Source: Ectobius pallidus
Taxonomy: Eukaryota > Arthropoda > Insecta > Blattodea > Ectobiidae
Length of the DNA: 64,000 nucleotides
Assembly: GCA_964059195.1 (NCBI GenBank)
Contig: CAXKWD010000009.1
Span: forward strand, 87,951,432-88,015,431
Direction: 5' to 3'
In this document: positions 45,580 to 57,180 of the stretch, piece by piece
Position numbering within the stretch: position 1 is the first letter of the stretch
How the letters are laid out: each line of letters opens with the position of its first letter
Made by a program: the position numbers and the translations under genes
Notes under the pieces: generated by a model
What the model was told of the DNA's origin: nothing
What the model saw: only the letters and a program-made list of their open reading frames with translations
The model's database searches: none

Positions 45580-45860
45580 GTTTTAGCTTCTAGTACAAAC
45601 ACTTCCTGTACAAAATTTAGGCTTAAAGAAAACCGTTGGAATCATTATCGTGAAAATAGCGAAAAATTAAATTTTCTTCGTTTACTGTGATCAGATTAAG
45701 CGTTAGCAGTCTTCGTGTCACGTCTCCAGAAGATATCTAACCCAAATATCAAATTTCGTTTAGATTTTATTTATCGTTTTGAGCTATGCTGTTCACAGAC
45801 CCATACACGTTGATACCGAACTTCATCGAATTACTTCCTCTACCTACAAACCCACCTATT
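45580..45860 (+). repeat. Dispersed repeat family F, copy 3
   Basis: Shares 'gtacaaaatttaggc', 'accgttggaatcattat', 'ctccagaagatatctaaccc' and 'gagctatgctgttcacagac' with copies at 9055 and 43480, in the same order. Confidence 0.55.
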
Positions 45861-46103
45861 GGTAAAGGTAGAGAAAGTAAAAGTATGTCTTACGTACGAG
45901 TTATTATTCCTTCAGTAGTAGCCTATAGAAATAAGTTGAGAAATTAGTTCAGAAACAGGTCATGGATACACTAGTTCAGGCACAAAATTTCAAACCAGAA
46001 GGCAGTAGCCAAATCAAAAATATTAGCCACCATTATTCCTGCCTATGTTATAGCATTGCAAACTTTCGGGAATCATGAAGAACTACCCCTGACCTATTTG
46101 TTA

Positions 46104-46953
46104 TAAGTGCCAGAATGGTATTTTTTGAGATTGTGTGATGGACGGGAAAATGTCCGTCTGTCCTTTATGTTTAATCAATGATAATTGCAATATGATATGC
46201 AGAAAATAAGTTATTTTTTAAATCGATTTCCGAGTTAAGCTCCAGATCGATTCATTAAGCAGGGCTTACGGAGGGAACAAAGGTCTAGTTTGATAAGCAT
46301 ATGTGAAGGAATATGTGGGTAGTGTTATTTGTCAAAGCTAACTGTATTGCAACTTCCAAAGACGTATATGAACACTGTAAAACAATATGTTGCCATGAGA
46401 ACTGATTTTCATTTGATAAATTCCCATAAAATAGGCACTAAGTTGGGTATTACTCCAGTACCGCTACCGATTTGGTCCTATATCAATAGGCTTCTTCCCA
46501 TGGACGTTATAAATGCGTAGGCATTACCAAGCTCAAATTTAGATTTAAAATGTACCACCTTATACCACAAACTTGTTAATGCCGATAGTTTATATCCTGA
46601 TACAAGGTTGCTAATAATATTGTTTTAATTTAACTGCCGTATTAAGATTTATGGGGAATATTCAATGGCCTGTATCAAGTGCGTATATATAAATTTATTT
46701 AACATCCATGGTTAATACTTATAACTAAATGTGTGTCCATTTGAGTTTGTGGTATAAGGTGGTAGGCCTACATTTTAAGTACCGGTACTGTATAAATTTA
46801 AGTATTCACCACAAACGGACATGAAATTCATCAATCTTTATCAAGTTTCATGAAAATCCAATAGAGCGTATTTGAATTATCGCACGTACAGATCGACGGA
46901 CAGACATTCTCCCATCCACCATACAATCTCAGAAAGTACCATTCTGGCACTAA
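46104..46953. mobile_element. TA-flanked MITE (outer), 850 bp
   Basis: The left end TAAGTGCCAGAATGGTA is the near-inverse of the right end TACCATTCTGGCACTAA. Inverted similarity extends about 60 bp ('gagattgt.(a/t)g.tgga.ggga'). TA flanks both ends (46102-46103, 46954-46955). A second MITE is inserted inside at 46555-46762. The segment 46160-46285 recurs, inverted, at 61205-61345, evidence for a second damaged copy of this family. The 63-codon frame at 46329-46520 is not recognised. Confidence 0.7.
46555..46762. mobile_element. Nested TA-flanked MITE (inner), 208 bp
   Basis: The ends CCACCTTATACCACAAACT and AGTTTGTGGTATAAGGTGG are perfect 19 bp inverted repeats, with TA immediately outside (46553-46554, 46763-46764). 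The interior is AT-rich and non-coding. It lies wholly inside 46104-46953, so it inserted later. Confidence 0.75.
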
Positions 46954-48436
46954 TAACTATTCTGAATGCGTTTTTCGAATATGAAGGATAATGTACTTAC
47001 GTTGTGTATAAACATGAAGTTTATCAACACAAATAATGTACTTAAGTAAAGGAGTACCATGTACCTTGGGTCCCAGGAGGTTGAGTTCGGCACATGACCG
47101 TGGAAATGTCGTCAATAGCCTATTACAAACAGGATTTCTCCTTGTTGTCAATCGGAAAGACCTTCCCTTTGATCGAGCTCGCGATCTTCTTGTTTGAGAG
47201 CTACCTCAAAACTTCCATGGTATGAGTATATAAAGAAAAATCCAGTAGGCCTAATGAAGAAATAAAATCAGCTGCTCCTTCGATGGGGCTTAGAAACACA
47301 GGCTTCATATCTAGATAATATTATCATTTAGACAAAACAAATTTTAATTGTAAATATAATTATTTACCATCGCTATGTTTTTTTAATATTCTTCACATCA
47401 AAACACCAGGTCAACGTACGCAAGGTGTCAGTAATTCACGAGTGTTGCAGCAAATAAATTGCTAGTTCATGATAACAGCTTTCCTGAATGCGGATCCAGG
47501 AATAGTCTCATGATACTGTCTGGGAAGCAAGCCGACCGCAACAGACTTGTCGTCTTGTGGTTTCGAACCGCGGTGCTTTAGTTGCACTTCATCTCTAACG
47601 CACTTGCTAACATAATGGTTTTAGAGGAGTAAGCGCTAAAACCTCTGTCACAACAGCGTTACTTAAATAGTAGATTTCAGTGCTTCCAAACAAAAGTAAT
47701 TAAGCAGGTAGTAGCTGGATGCTTAGCCCAAACTGAACCATGCTAATTCTATTGTTGGAGTTTAGAGGCCCTTCAACATCTAAGGTCATGGGGGCTAATT
47801 CAACTGTATATAGCGGGAGTGAAAGATGTTATAGGCCTACTAGTGACCATGTGCACTGAAGAAATGTCTAACACCATATTGGCGAAATGTTATAAAAAAT
47901 GTTATAAAAACTCAATAAGTGATAAAATGAACGATCGTTTCTTGTTTAACTGACATAAATAGGTACGTCAAATTTCGTAAATCTTTTATAGCCGTTTCGT
48001 TATATGTTTCGCTATTTTTACTTTTTAACACAAAAAAATTCGCTATATTAGTAGGGATATTTAAGGAAAAGAAGCTTCAGCATAGAGTAATCTCAATTGC
48101 TGCAGCTTAGCTTTATTTGAAAAATGCAAAAGAACATTTTTTTTTTTCATTTTTGTATCAATAGGTCGTGAAATCGGTTTAAATTCTTTTTTTCTGCCAC
48201 ACATCCCCTTCGATGATCTTATCGCAGTTGTCGCCATCCATTTTCTTCCAATTTAATTCACATAATTTAGTCAATTTCTTTCGGTATTTCACTAAAAAGT
48301 GAATAATTTTCACATTTTACCAAATTTGAGATTTTCGCTAAACAATTTCGCATTTCGCTAAAGAATTTCGCATTTCGCTCTTTGCGAAAAACAGGCACCT
48401 CTATTAATAGTCTTATAGCCTATATATGGTCTATGC
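46954..48436. other. Unassigned intergenic sequence
   Basis: No gene recognised. A box B-like 'ggttcgaaacc' occurs on the minus strand at 47558-47568, with a weak upstream head, insufficient for a tRNA or SINE call. 'aatttcgcatttcgctaaag' is locally repeated at about 48346-48384. Confidence 0.4.
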
Positions 48437-48689
48437 CACGGCGTTTCTCGACCTTTTTGAACCCGAGGACTTCTAAAATGTCTAAAAAATTTTACGGTTC
48501 CCTAATTTTACATCCCATTTTTAAAAGAAGGCCTATATTCTTAATATTTGGGGTATTAATTATAGGTCATTATAAAGAAATATGTGAAAAAATTTTACTT
48601 CTTTACTCTTCACTTACTTTATGACATTTTTAAATTATGTCTGCGGACCATCTGCACTATCTTCGCGGACCATAGGTTGAGAAACGCTG
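48437..48689. mobile_element. hAT MITE, 253 bp
   Basis: The ends are 'cacggcgtttctcgacctttt' shortened by decay on the left and, inverted, CAGCGTTTCTCAACCTA on the right. CAGCGTTTCTCAACC is a widespread hAT terminal motif. 8 bp flanks GTCTATGC (48429-48436) and GTCTATGG (48690-48697) match at seven positions. 'gaacccgaggacttctaaaa' on the left and 'ctgcggaccatctgcac' on the right are subterminal. The 80-codon frame through it is not a transposase. Confidence 0.75.
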
Positions 48690-48697
48690 GTCTATGG

Positions 48698-50093
48698 TGA
48701 GTTGCTAGTAATGTGGATAATTATTATTATGGTTATTATTAATAATATTGAAGTACAGCGTGAGACAACGGGAGTCGCGGATTTGTATGAACCTGCTCCT
48801 TAGAGGTGAACGCACTCACACTTGCTACACTCTTCTGTTTCACAAACCTCTCTGTCGTAATATACAGACCTCCGAAACACACATACATAGGTCTGATATA
48901 TAATATAATGATATTTTGCCGGAAAATTTAAAGCCATAAGGCCTTTCACTCAACCAGGTTGAATATAAAATACATAATATGATGTTATATAATAACAATA
49001 CAGTAGTAATAGTCTGCATTAAAACATAAGAAAGAAATATATTTCTAGTTATCGATAAATTAAAATTAGGGGAGAATACAAAAATGAAAGCAAAGTGCAT
49101 TATAAATTATACATAATTGTGTGTATGTGTGTAGAATTTCACTTTTGGGCAATGAATATAACAATTAGGCCTATATAAGTGAAAAACTGTTTTAAATAAA
49201 CATGTTAAATGGTTAGTCTATAGTATACTTAAACGTGAGATGATGAATTCATAGTCATTTAATATGTTAAGAATGAAAATGGAATTTATGTAGATTATAC
49301 AAACACATATTAAAATATAATTACATACACATATTTACATTGAAATTGAAACCTAAAACTAAACAATAATTAACACATTTAAGCTTTATAACTAACATAC
49401 CATATTATAGAATATTAAAATAGCCTGGGCTGGATGACAACACATTGTTTTTAATTAGTGGCGAAATGCTTGAGTAAATTTCATCTACAAATTTTAAGCT
49501 CCGACGACCCCTGACATCCGGCGGTATATACCTAAGTAGTAGTAGTGTGTATTTATTTCTCACAAAAAATTCTCACATATAAACCACATTATTTACATTA
49601 ACCGGCGCACGGGTCGGTGTCGACCATACGTGCTCACTGCATACACTTAAATTATTACCCCATAAAAACCCAGTTGAAAAACTATATTCTATTATTTACA
49701 TAACTACGAGTAACCCCAGACGTAACTCCCCACCCCCAAGCAAGTAATATACAGGGTGTTTCAAACTTCGGGCATGGGTTCCTTACACCAAAAGAAGGAA
49801 AAAAGTTTATATGAACACCACTCTGCAGAAGAAATTTAAGAAGTCGTTTGGGGTAATTTGTGTGCATGAGACAAAGATAAATTGTAAATATTCCCAAAAA
49901 TTTGAGAATGAAATTTTTGCCCCCTTTTTACTTTAACTGTCCCGGTTTTTTTATTTTTTTTAATATATATTTTTTTTTTAATATAAGACTATGTCCCGTT
50001 TTTATATAAATATTATATGGACACCATAGAATGGTGAGTTCAAATCCTACTCAACTAGAATGGATTCTTCAATGAAGCTTTAGCGAGGCCTAG
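48698..50093. other. Mostly unassigned intergenic sequence
   Basis: A short dispersed repeat at 48908-48965 shares 'gccataaggcct' with 8145-8215. An isolated mariner-like terminus 'acagggtgtttcaaac' begins at 49750, with no partner that I can find nearby. No gene recognised. Confidence 0.4.
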
Positions 50094-50329
50094 GTCTGTA
50101 GTAGTGCTCGGACAAGTAACCGAAGTATTTGTCTATCCGGATAACCGGATACCTATAGCGTACAAATACCGTGCAAATAAAACCGAATAATCGGTTATCC
50201 GAATATGGGTTTTCGGATAATCGTGTATTCGTTTCTTGTCCAATATTCTTGTAACCTATATTTAAATCCTCGGATAGTTTTAACCGAATATTGCTCACTG
50301 AGATGGTGGTAAAAAGATTTCGAAACACA

Positions 50330-52440
50330 ACTTAATTACAACAAACATTGCACACAACACCCTACACAGTTTCCAACCCCTACAGAGAAGTTACCTTTAC
50401 ACATCTATATGTTTACACCAAAATTACCTAAATATGTTGTAGAACTACCCCAATCAACTAGGAGAGAATCTATAGGTAGAGTACGGTAAATTCTTATAAA
50501 CCATCCCCTTCGCGTTTTCATCCCTATTATTAACATGTGATGTATACAAAATACATGAATTGACCTTTTTCCTTACCAAATTTTGAACAGCAAACCTCTT
50601 CAACCAGAAGAAGTAAAACTAGCCTACATGAGAATTCTGACTAATTACCCCTTCCTTAACACCCACCCCTGTAAGTAATGTTTTCGCTATTAAAATATAA
50701 ATACTGGTATTTTTACAGGGTAATTATACCCAGCGCAAGAAGAACTAGGAGAAATTGTAGCCAACAATTCTATTCGAACAAACCATCCCTTATATATTTT
50801 AAACCCCCTTTTATGATATTTCTTTACAATTGTACATTCTTTGGCAATATTATCAAATTTTACACACAAAGACTGTGGAACGTGGAGAAAATTATAGGCA
50901 ACGGTAAGATTCGAATATCCAACCCCTTACACAAAATCAACCCCCTTCAGGATAATTGCACATTCTTTGGCGATATCTTATAACGTTTTACACATATAAA
51001 CTCTGGAACATGGAGAAAATTATAAGCAACAAAAAAATGCGAACATACAACCCCCTACGCAATTTCAACCCCTATTAGGGTGATTTATATAAAATTGCAC
51101 ATTCTTCAGCGATTATTATCAAATTTTACATACAGAGACTGTGGAACGTGGAAAAAATTGTAGGCAACAATAAGATTGGAATATACAACCCCTTACGCAA
51201 TTTCAACCCCTATTAGGTGATTTCTATGCAATTGCTCATTCTTCGGCGATTTCTTATAAAATCGTACACTGTGGAACACGGAGAAAATTATAGGCAATAA
51301 ACAAATTCGAATGTACAACTCCTTATGCACTTTCAACCCCTATTGTGTGATCTCAATGCAATTCTATGTTTCTGACCAGTTCTTAAAGAAATTTTACACA
51401 TTGCGCCTGTAGAACTGGGAGAAATAGTAAGATGCTAATATTCAAACCCTTATGGAATTTCAACCCCCATTAGGATAATTTCTACATAATTGCACTTTTT
51501 TGGCTATTATGATCAAATTTTACACACAGGGACTGTGGAACGTGGGGAAAATTATAGGCAACATAATATGTGAATATACAACCCCTTACGCATTTTCTAC
51601 CCCTATTATGTAATATCTATGCAATCTCTATGGAATTCTATGTTTTTGATCTGTTTTTTATATGAAACTGTAGAAAGGGTTGTTTGTAGAACTGGGAGAA
51701 AATTGTAGCCAACAATACCATTCGAAAAAACCACACCTTATTTATTTTCAACCCCTACTATTTTATTTCTTTACAATTGAACATTCTTTGGCGATTATTA
51801 TCAAATTTTACATACAGAGACCGTGGAACGTGGATAAAATTATAGACGACATAATATTCGAATATACAATCCTTACGCAATTTCAACCCTTATTATGGTG
51901 ATTTCTGCAAATGCACATTATTTGGTGATTATTATCAAATTTTACACACAGAGACTGTGGCAAGTAGAGAAAATTGTAGACAACAATAGATTCTAATATA
52001 CAACCCCTTACGCATTTTCAAGCCCTATTATGGTGATTTCTGTACAAATGCACTTTCTTCGGTGAGTATTAGCAAATTTTACACACAGAGACTGTGGACA
52101 GTAGAGAAAATTGTAGGCAACAATAATATTCGAATAACCATCCTTGACGTATTTTCAACCCTTAATATAAAAATTATCTTTATACAATTCTACATTTTCT
52201 CACCGATTTTTATCAGATTTTACACATAATCCTTTAAACCAAGGAGGAGACTCTAAGCAACAACGATTTTCCAACAAATCAACCTTTAACTGTTTTTAGC
52301 CCCTGTTGTATGATCTGTTCACCAACTTATTCTCTGAGTAATTTTGACAAAGTTTTACACTCAGAGCCTACAGAACTACGAAGAATTTTTAAGGTGCATT
52401 AACACTTGAATAACCAACCCTTACTTGTTTTTACCTTATA
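50330..52440 (+). repeat. Left tandem array of the foldback element
   Basis: The diagnostic block 'tatcaaattttacacacaga' plus 'gactgtggaacgtgg' recurs at about 50857, 51118, 51510, 51800, 51928 and 52072. More diverged versions lie at about 50570, 50986, 51258, 51388, 51660, 52208 and 52348. Each unit also has 'aaaattataggcaacaa', 'acaaccccttacgcaatttc' and 'aacccctatta'. Spacing is about 130-150 bp. Outer units are the most decayed. Confidence 0.8.
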
Positions 52441-52880
52441 TTAACAGTGTGTGAGAATGTTCTGTCAAACAATGTTCATGATTCAAAATAACATACACGA
52501 TTTAATAGTTCCCGTGTTATTTATTTTTTTATCCTAGACGTATTCAGTCACTTGATCACAACGAATGATACCTGAATAGTGTGTTAATGGAATATCGCTA
52601 TCCCGAACAATCACCGTTGGGTATTCGCATATTCGGTGATGTGATCATCGGAAAAGTATCAGTTCTTCTAACCTTACGAGACTATTACGTGAATGGTCTT
52701 GAATCCTATGCCTCTCACGTCGCGACGTAGGCCTGCATAACGTATATTACTTCATGTTTCCAGATCCCATCGTCACAGCACCAGTGCTTTAACTCACATT
52801 TTTGCGCTGTGAAGTCTTCAGTGTACAAAAGTCTACCGAGAATGACAGCCGCATTTCAAGGTGGCTCCTACTTAAATTAG
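52441..52880. other. Unique loop of the foldback element
   Basis: About 430 bp without the array motif. It contains no recognisable domain or promoter. A short GC-richer piece lies at 52715-52830. Confidence 0.6.
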
Positions 52881-54430
52881 TTTTGTCCAACAATTTTATT
52901 TATCTTGGTTCTCGAGGGTCTCTGCTTGATATCTGATAAACATTACACAAATAATGTAAACCTAGGTATATAGGCCTACAATAAAAACTGGTTGAAACAT
53001 TTAAGGGGTGGTTTTTATTAAAATTAATTTAGCCTAAAATTTTCTCCTGGTACTGTATGTAAATTTTCACTTAAAAATGGTCAAAGGGGGTAGATTTAAA
53101 TGAAGCACATACAATAGGGGTTGAAACACATAAGGGGTAGTTTGTTCCAAAATTAGTTTTCCTTAAAATTTTTCCGTCGTTCTATAGTCAGTGTATAAAA
53201 TCTGGTAAGAATTGGTCAAAAAAAGTGAAAATTTATTGTAATAGGGGTTGAAACATTTAAGGGGTGGTTTCTTCCCAAGTTAATTTTGCTCAAAAATCTC
53301 TCCTGAACCTATTGAGGTTCTGTGTATTACGTCTGATAAAAAATTAATAAAAGAACGAAGATTTAAATAAATACATAACTTAGCGGGGAATCAAACATTT
53401 AAGGGTGGTTTATACGAAAGTTAGTTTTGTATTAACAAATTATTTTGGTTCTGGAGGGTATTTGTGTAATATCTAATAAAAGTTACTCAAAGAATGAAGG
53501 TTTAAATATTGATATACCTAGGGGCTGAGTCACTTCAGGGATAGTTTCTACCAAAATTAGTTTTGTTTGAAAAATCTCTTGGTTGTAAAAGGTCTGTAAA
53601 TAATAAGTTATACAAATTACTCAAAGAGTATAGATCTAAATATTGATAATAAAGTAGGGGTTGAAACATGTAAAGGGTGGTTTATAATAAATTTAAATTG
53701 GCCTATAATTTTCTCTTGGTTCTATAGGGTATTGTGTAAAGTTTGATAAAAATTCGTCAAAGATTGTAGCTCTAAATATAGATCATAAATAGGGGTTGAA
53801 ACAATTTATGAGCGGTTTCTACTAAAATTAGTTTCGCCTAAAGCTTCCTCCTGGTTCTGTAGGTTCTGTGTGTGAATTTTGATAAAAATGGTCCAAGAGT
53901 GTAGATTTATTTAAATGTCATATAATAGGGGTTAATCATAAGGGGTTGTTTATTCCAAAATAGTTTTGCCTAAAATGTTATCCTGGTTCTTTAGGGCCTA
54001 TGTTTAAATTCTGGTAAAAGATGGTAAATAAATACAGGTTTAAATAAAGATCATATAATAAGGGTTGAACCATTTAAGGGACGGTTTGTTCCAAAATGAA
54101 TTTGGCTTGAAATATTCTCTTGATTCTATAGGGTCTGTCTGTAAAGTTTGTTAATAATCGTTCAAAGATTGTAGATTTATAAAGACATTAAATAATGGGG
54201 GTTGGAAATTTATTAAGGGGTGGTTTTGTAGAATATTGCAGAATAGTAACTAGTTCTGCAGGGTTTTTGTGTAAATTGTATAGAGATTGTTTGGGGAATT
54301 TAGATTTGTGTAACGAAAATATTACTCACGTGAGGTTGAAAATAAGGGAAGGGGTGGTTGACTTCAATTTTAATATTACCCATCGTTTTTACGTTGTTGA
54401 AGGGGGTACGTGTTCAAAATTTCATGCAAA
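52881..54430 (-). repeat. Right tandem array of the foldback element, inverse of the left
   Basis: Units carry 'ataggggttgaaaca', 'ttaaggggtggttt', 'attagttttgcctaaa' and 'ggttctatagggtctgtgtg'. These are the complements of 'tttcaacccctat', 'aaccccttacgca' and 'gactgtggaacgtgg' in the left array. About 12 units recur at intervals of about 135 bp, for example at 53046, 53182, 53308, 53451, 53722, 53855, 53989, 54126 and 54255. Confidence 0.8.
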
Positions 54431-54507
54431 TCAGTGAAAGCATGTAAATTTGTATAGGCCTATAAACACATACTTTTTTATTTTTATGTTAGATAATATA
54501 ATAAATT

Positions 54508-54532
54508 AGAAGAAGAAGAAGAAGAAGAAGAA
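54508..54532 (+). repeat. (GAA)n microsatellite
   Basis: About eight GAA units inside the right part of the foldback element. Confidence 0.85.
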
Positions 54533-54847
54533 TGTAATTATTACAGTAATTGAACACAGATGCTTGGGGGGGGGGTAAAATTAAGGACTGCATATTGTAT
54601 GTACGGCGCGACATCAAGAATGCAGTGAACAAGATATTGCACAAACAGCCTCTGTCATGACTCATGGTAGTAGGTATTTGTAGTTCTCTACAAGTATCCG
54701 GATATCCGAATACGCAAATACCTAACGGCGGTTATCCGAATAGCAATATTCGGTTAACCGGTTATCCGAATTTTATTCGCCATGACCAAGTAACCGGATA
54801 CTATCCGGTTACACAAATACACAAATAGTCCGAGCACTAGTCTGTAG

Positions 54848-55957
54848 GTGTTACGGATGTTTGAATTCCAAGTTACATCCCAGTTCTGGCTGATCTAATC
54901 TGAGGTTCAGAAACCTACAGCCTGTATGTAGGCCTAACAATAAATTTATAATCGTGTGAACACAAAATATGATAAAATTTTACTACAATGGATAAAAGTC
55001 ACACAATTTAAATTAATATCACGTTTTGAAGAGAACATGGCATGAACAATAATAGTTCTAATGCACTTTTTATGTAGTTCAAGACAACGTCCCTGCCGGC
55101 TTAAAATATTTGAACATAAGTAGCAACAAAATGAATGCACTCATTAATTTCTGTAGCCTACTTCGAAGACAGACTCCTGATCTTGAACACTATAATTACA
55201 AGCAAATAACGTCTTTGTACATAGAAAAGAATACCACTATTTTAGTCGGCATGATTTTTTGTGTAACAGTGTTTTACCGTTCCTGCATGCATTGTGCTGT
55301 ACACTTCTCGGAAGTCGTGCTCGGTTTCTAGCAACAGCGATTGTTCTTCAAGGAATGCAGTTGTATGACTCTCGCAGTTAATTAAAATCAACAAGCGACT
55401 TAAGTCTCATATGTAGTAGTCCTAAAATATGACCAAGAAATTTCTCTACTGAGGGAATCCCAATTTTCAGTTATAATACTCTTTTATTGTTTAAACTAAT
55501 GATCTCAATTTTTATTATCAATATTATCAGTGTTTTTAGTTTCAAATATGATATTTATCATAATTGTTTGGTAGTTGTATTGGCTACCAAGTTAAGGAAG
55601 TTTTAGAATTATATTGTATAATTTTTTTGCTGAATTATGTTACCTTAATTTATTTGCAAACCATTTCCAATTCTGGTTAGTGTAAGTTACAGAGTGATCT
55701 CATATATTAGGCCTATGTCTTATACCGTGTGAAATTATAATAAATGAAATAAAATGTTCTTTTCCCATTTTTGAATGTCGTTAATTCATTTATTTATCTT
55801 TAATGATGCCGATGAAAGTGACAATGATAGTTAATACAACCCTATAATAGAAGTATCTTAGTGAACATTCCCGATCTCTTGTGCTACTTTTTACTTTTTC
55901 CAGCCAATCTTGATCCTCAACCCATTTATTTTTGCATTAATAGTAGTAAATAATAAT
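54848..55957. other. Unassigned intergenic sequence
   Basis: Short frames on both strands are not recognised. No repeat termini seen. Confidence 0.4.
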
Positions 55958-56659
55958 CAGGGCCCGGATACTGATGACATGTCATATTTTTATTGGTGCT
56001 TCATGTACATTGCCAACTTGTAGATAATTCCTAATCATGGTCTCTAGATAGAAATGCATTTTTATTAGGTCATTTTTGAGATTACATATGTTTTGTGCAT
56101 TTATTTCAATTTTACATCATTATTTTGTCCTTTTCGTGAATTTGCTTCCTTATTTATTCATTTTCATGCATTTACCGTTGAGTATATTAACTTTTTTTTC
56201 TTGTCGTTCTAGGTATCATCGTCCTACAAATGTATCCTTTCAGACATTCGGAAGTCATTTGTCTTCGATAATCTCTGTATGCTGATTGTGATTTACTGCA
56301 ATCCTGAATAAGGTAGGATTTACAATATTTAAATTAATTAATTAATTAATAGGTTACTACGAGTATAATGCAATATTTTGTAGTATCTACTTTAAAATCA
56401 ATTTTCTTACCTTTTTTCTCAAATGCTCCAATCATGAACAAAGGACAATGTTTTTAGACCTACAACATACTTTCTGCATTTAAAGTTTTACAATTATGTA
56501 TAAATCGGTCCATAAATTTGTGTGCAATAATATTTTTCATAAATAAAATATCAGTTTTTAGGCCATTCTTTATAATTATTAAGTCATTTTCTTTAAAGTT
56601 TATGGTCATTTTATAGGTCATTTTTCACACAATTTTAGGTCATCAGAATCCGGGCCCTG
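55958..56659. mobile_element. hAT-like MITE, same family as 24663-25260
   Basis: The ends CAGGGCCCGGATACTGATGAC and GTCATCAGAATCCGGGCCCTG are inverse complements with two mismatches. The interior is T-rich with repeated 'ttttaggtcatttt', the complement of the motif in 24663-25260. Flanking 8-mers (ataataat and atgacgat) match at five of eight. The 69-codon frame at 56076-56285 is not a transposase. Confidence 0.7.
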
Positions 56660-56663
56660 ATGA

Positions 56664-56709
56664 CGATATGATGATGATGATGATAATAATAATAATAATA
56701 ATAATAATG

Positions 56710-56783
<74 letters not shown>
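56664..56783. repeat. (ATG)n/(ATA)n microsatellite
   Basis: About 120 bp of trinucleotide repeat directly after the hAT element. The minus strand reads as a Tyr run, which is not a gene. Confidence 0.9.
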
Positions 56784-56784
<1 letters not shown>

Positions 56785-57172
56785 TGCTATTTTAGAATGG
56801 AAACTGTTGCACTTCCTTGACACTAGTACAAAAAAATATTCGAATGTAGACCCTAATATAGGCCTATCGCACATCGTGTTTTCAAGACTATAGTGCTCAC
56901 CGGAATTAGCGGATAATATACAGCCCTTGGCGACGTGAGTTTTGTTGCTGCTGGAAATGAAAGCTATTTATATTCCAGTAACTGGCTGCCAAGTAACGTC
57001 TGGATTACGGTGCGTGCTGGAGAATTTAGTCATTCAACCCGTGTCGCAAGGAGCGCGTACGGCATGCGTATCGCCTGTTTTCCTGCTTTACGCGTGCGTA
57101 TTTATCCGTTATTCAAGAGCATTGCTTCCTCTTGTCTTAGCTCGCTAAAAGGCAATGTCACTTCTTTATATA
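56784..57172. other. Unassigned, GC-richer intergenic sequence
   Basis: Two overlapping frames at 56935-57189 and 56942-57148 are open, but I do not recognise either. Codon content gives no clear preference. Confidence 0.4.
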
Positions 57173-57180
57173 ACCATGAC

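Larger units (their letters stand above)
50102..54839. mobile_element. Giant foldback hAT-like transposon with inverted tandem arrays
   Basis: The ends TAGTGCTCGGA and TCCGAGCACTA are inverse complements. The 8 bp GTCTGTAG is duplicated exactly at 50094-50101 and 54840-54847, as in hAT insertions. Inside each end lies a subterminal zone dense in 'CCGGATA', 'TATCCGAAT' and 'GGTTATCCG' motifs (50110-50310, 54690-54810). Next come about 13 tandem units of ~140 bp on the left and about 12 of ~135 bp on the right, in opposite orientation, around a ~430 bp unique loop. No transposase frame is present, so it is non-autonomous. Long inverted arms of tandem repeats recall Drosophila FB or Galileo elements, which belong to other groups. 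Confidence 0.8.

Noticed and set aside
49750..49770. Mariner-like terminus 'acagggtgtttcaaac'
   Set aside because: No inverse partner with a matching TA flank was found within several kb, so an element cannot be delimited.
56635..56874. 79-codon frame with a long tyrosine run
   Set aside because: It is the reverse reading of an (ATA/ATG)n microsatellite and not a gene.
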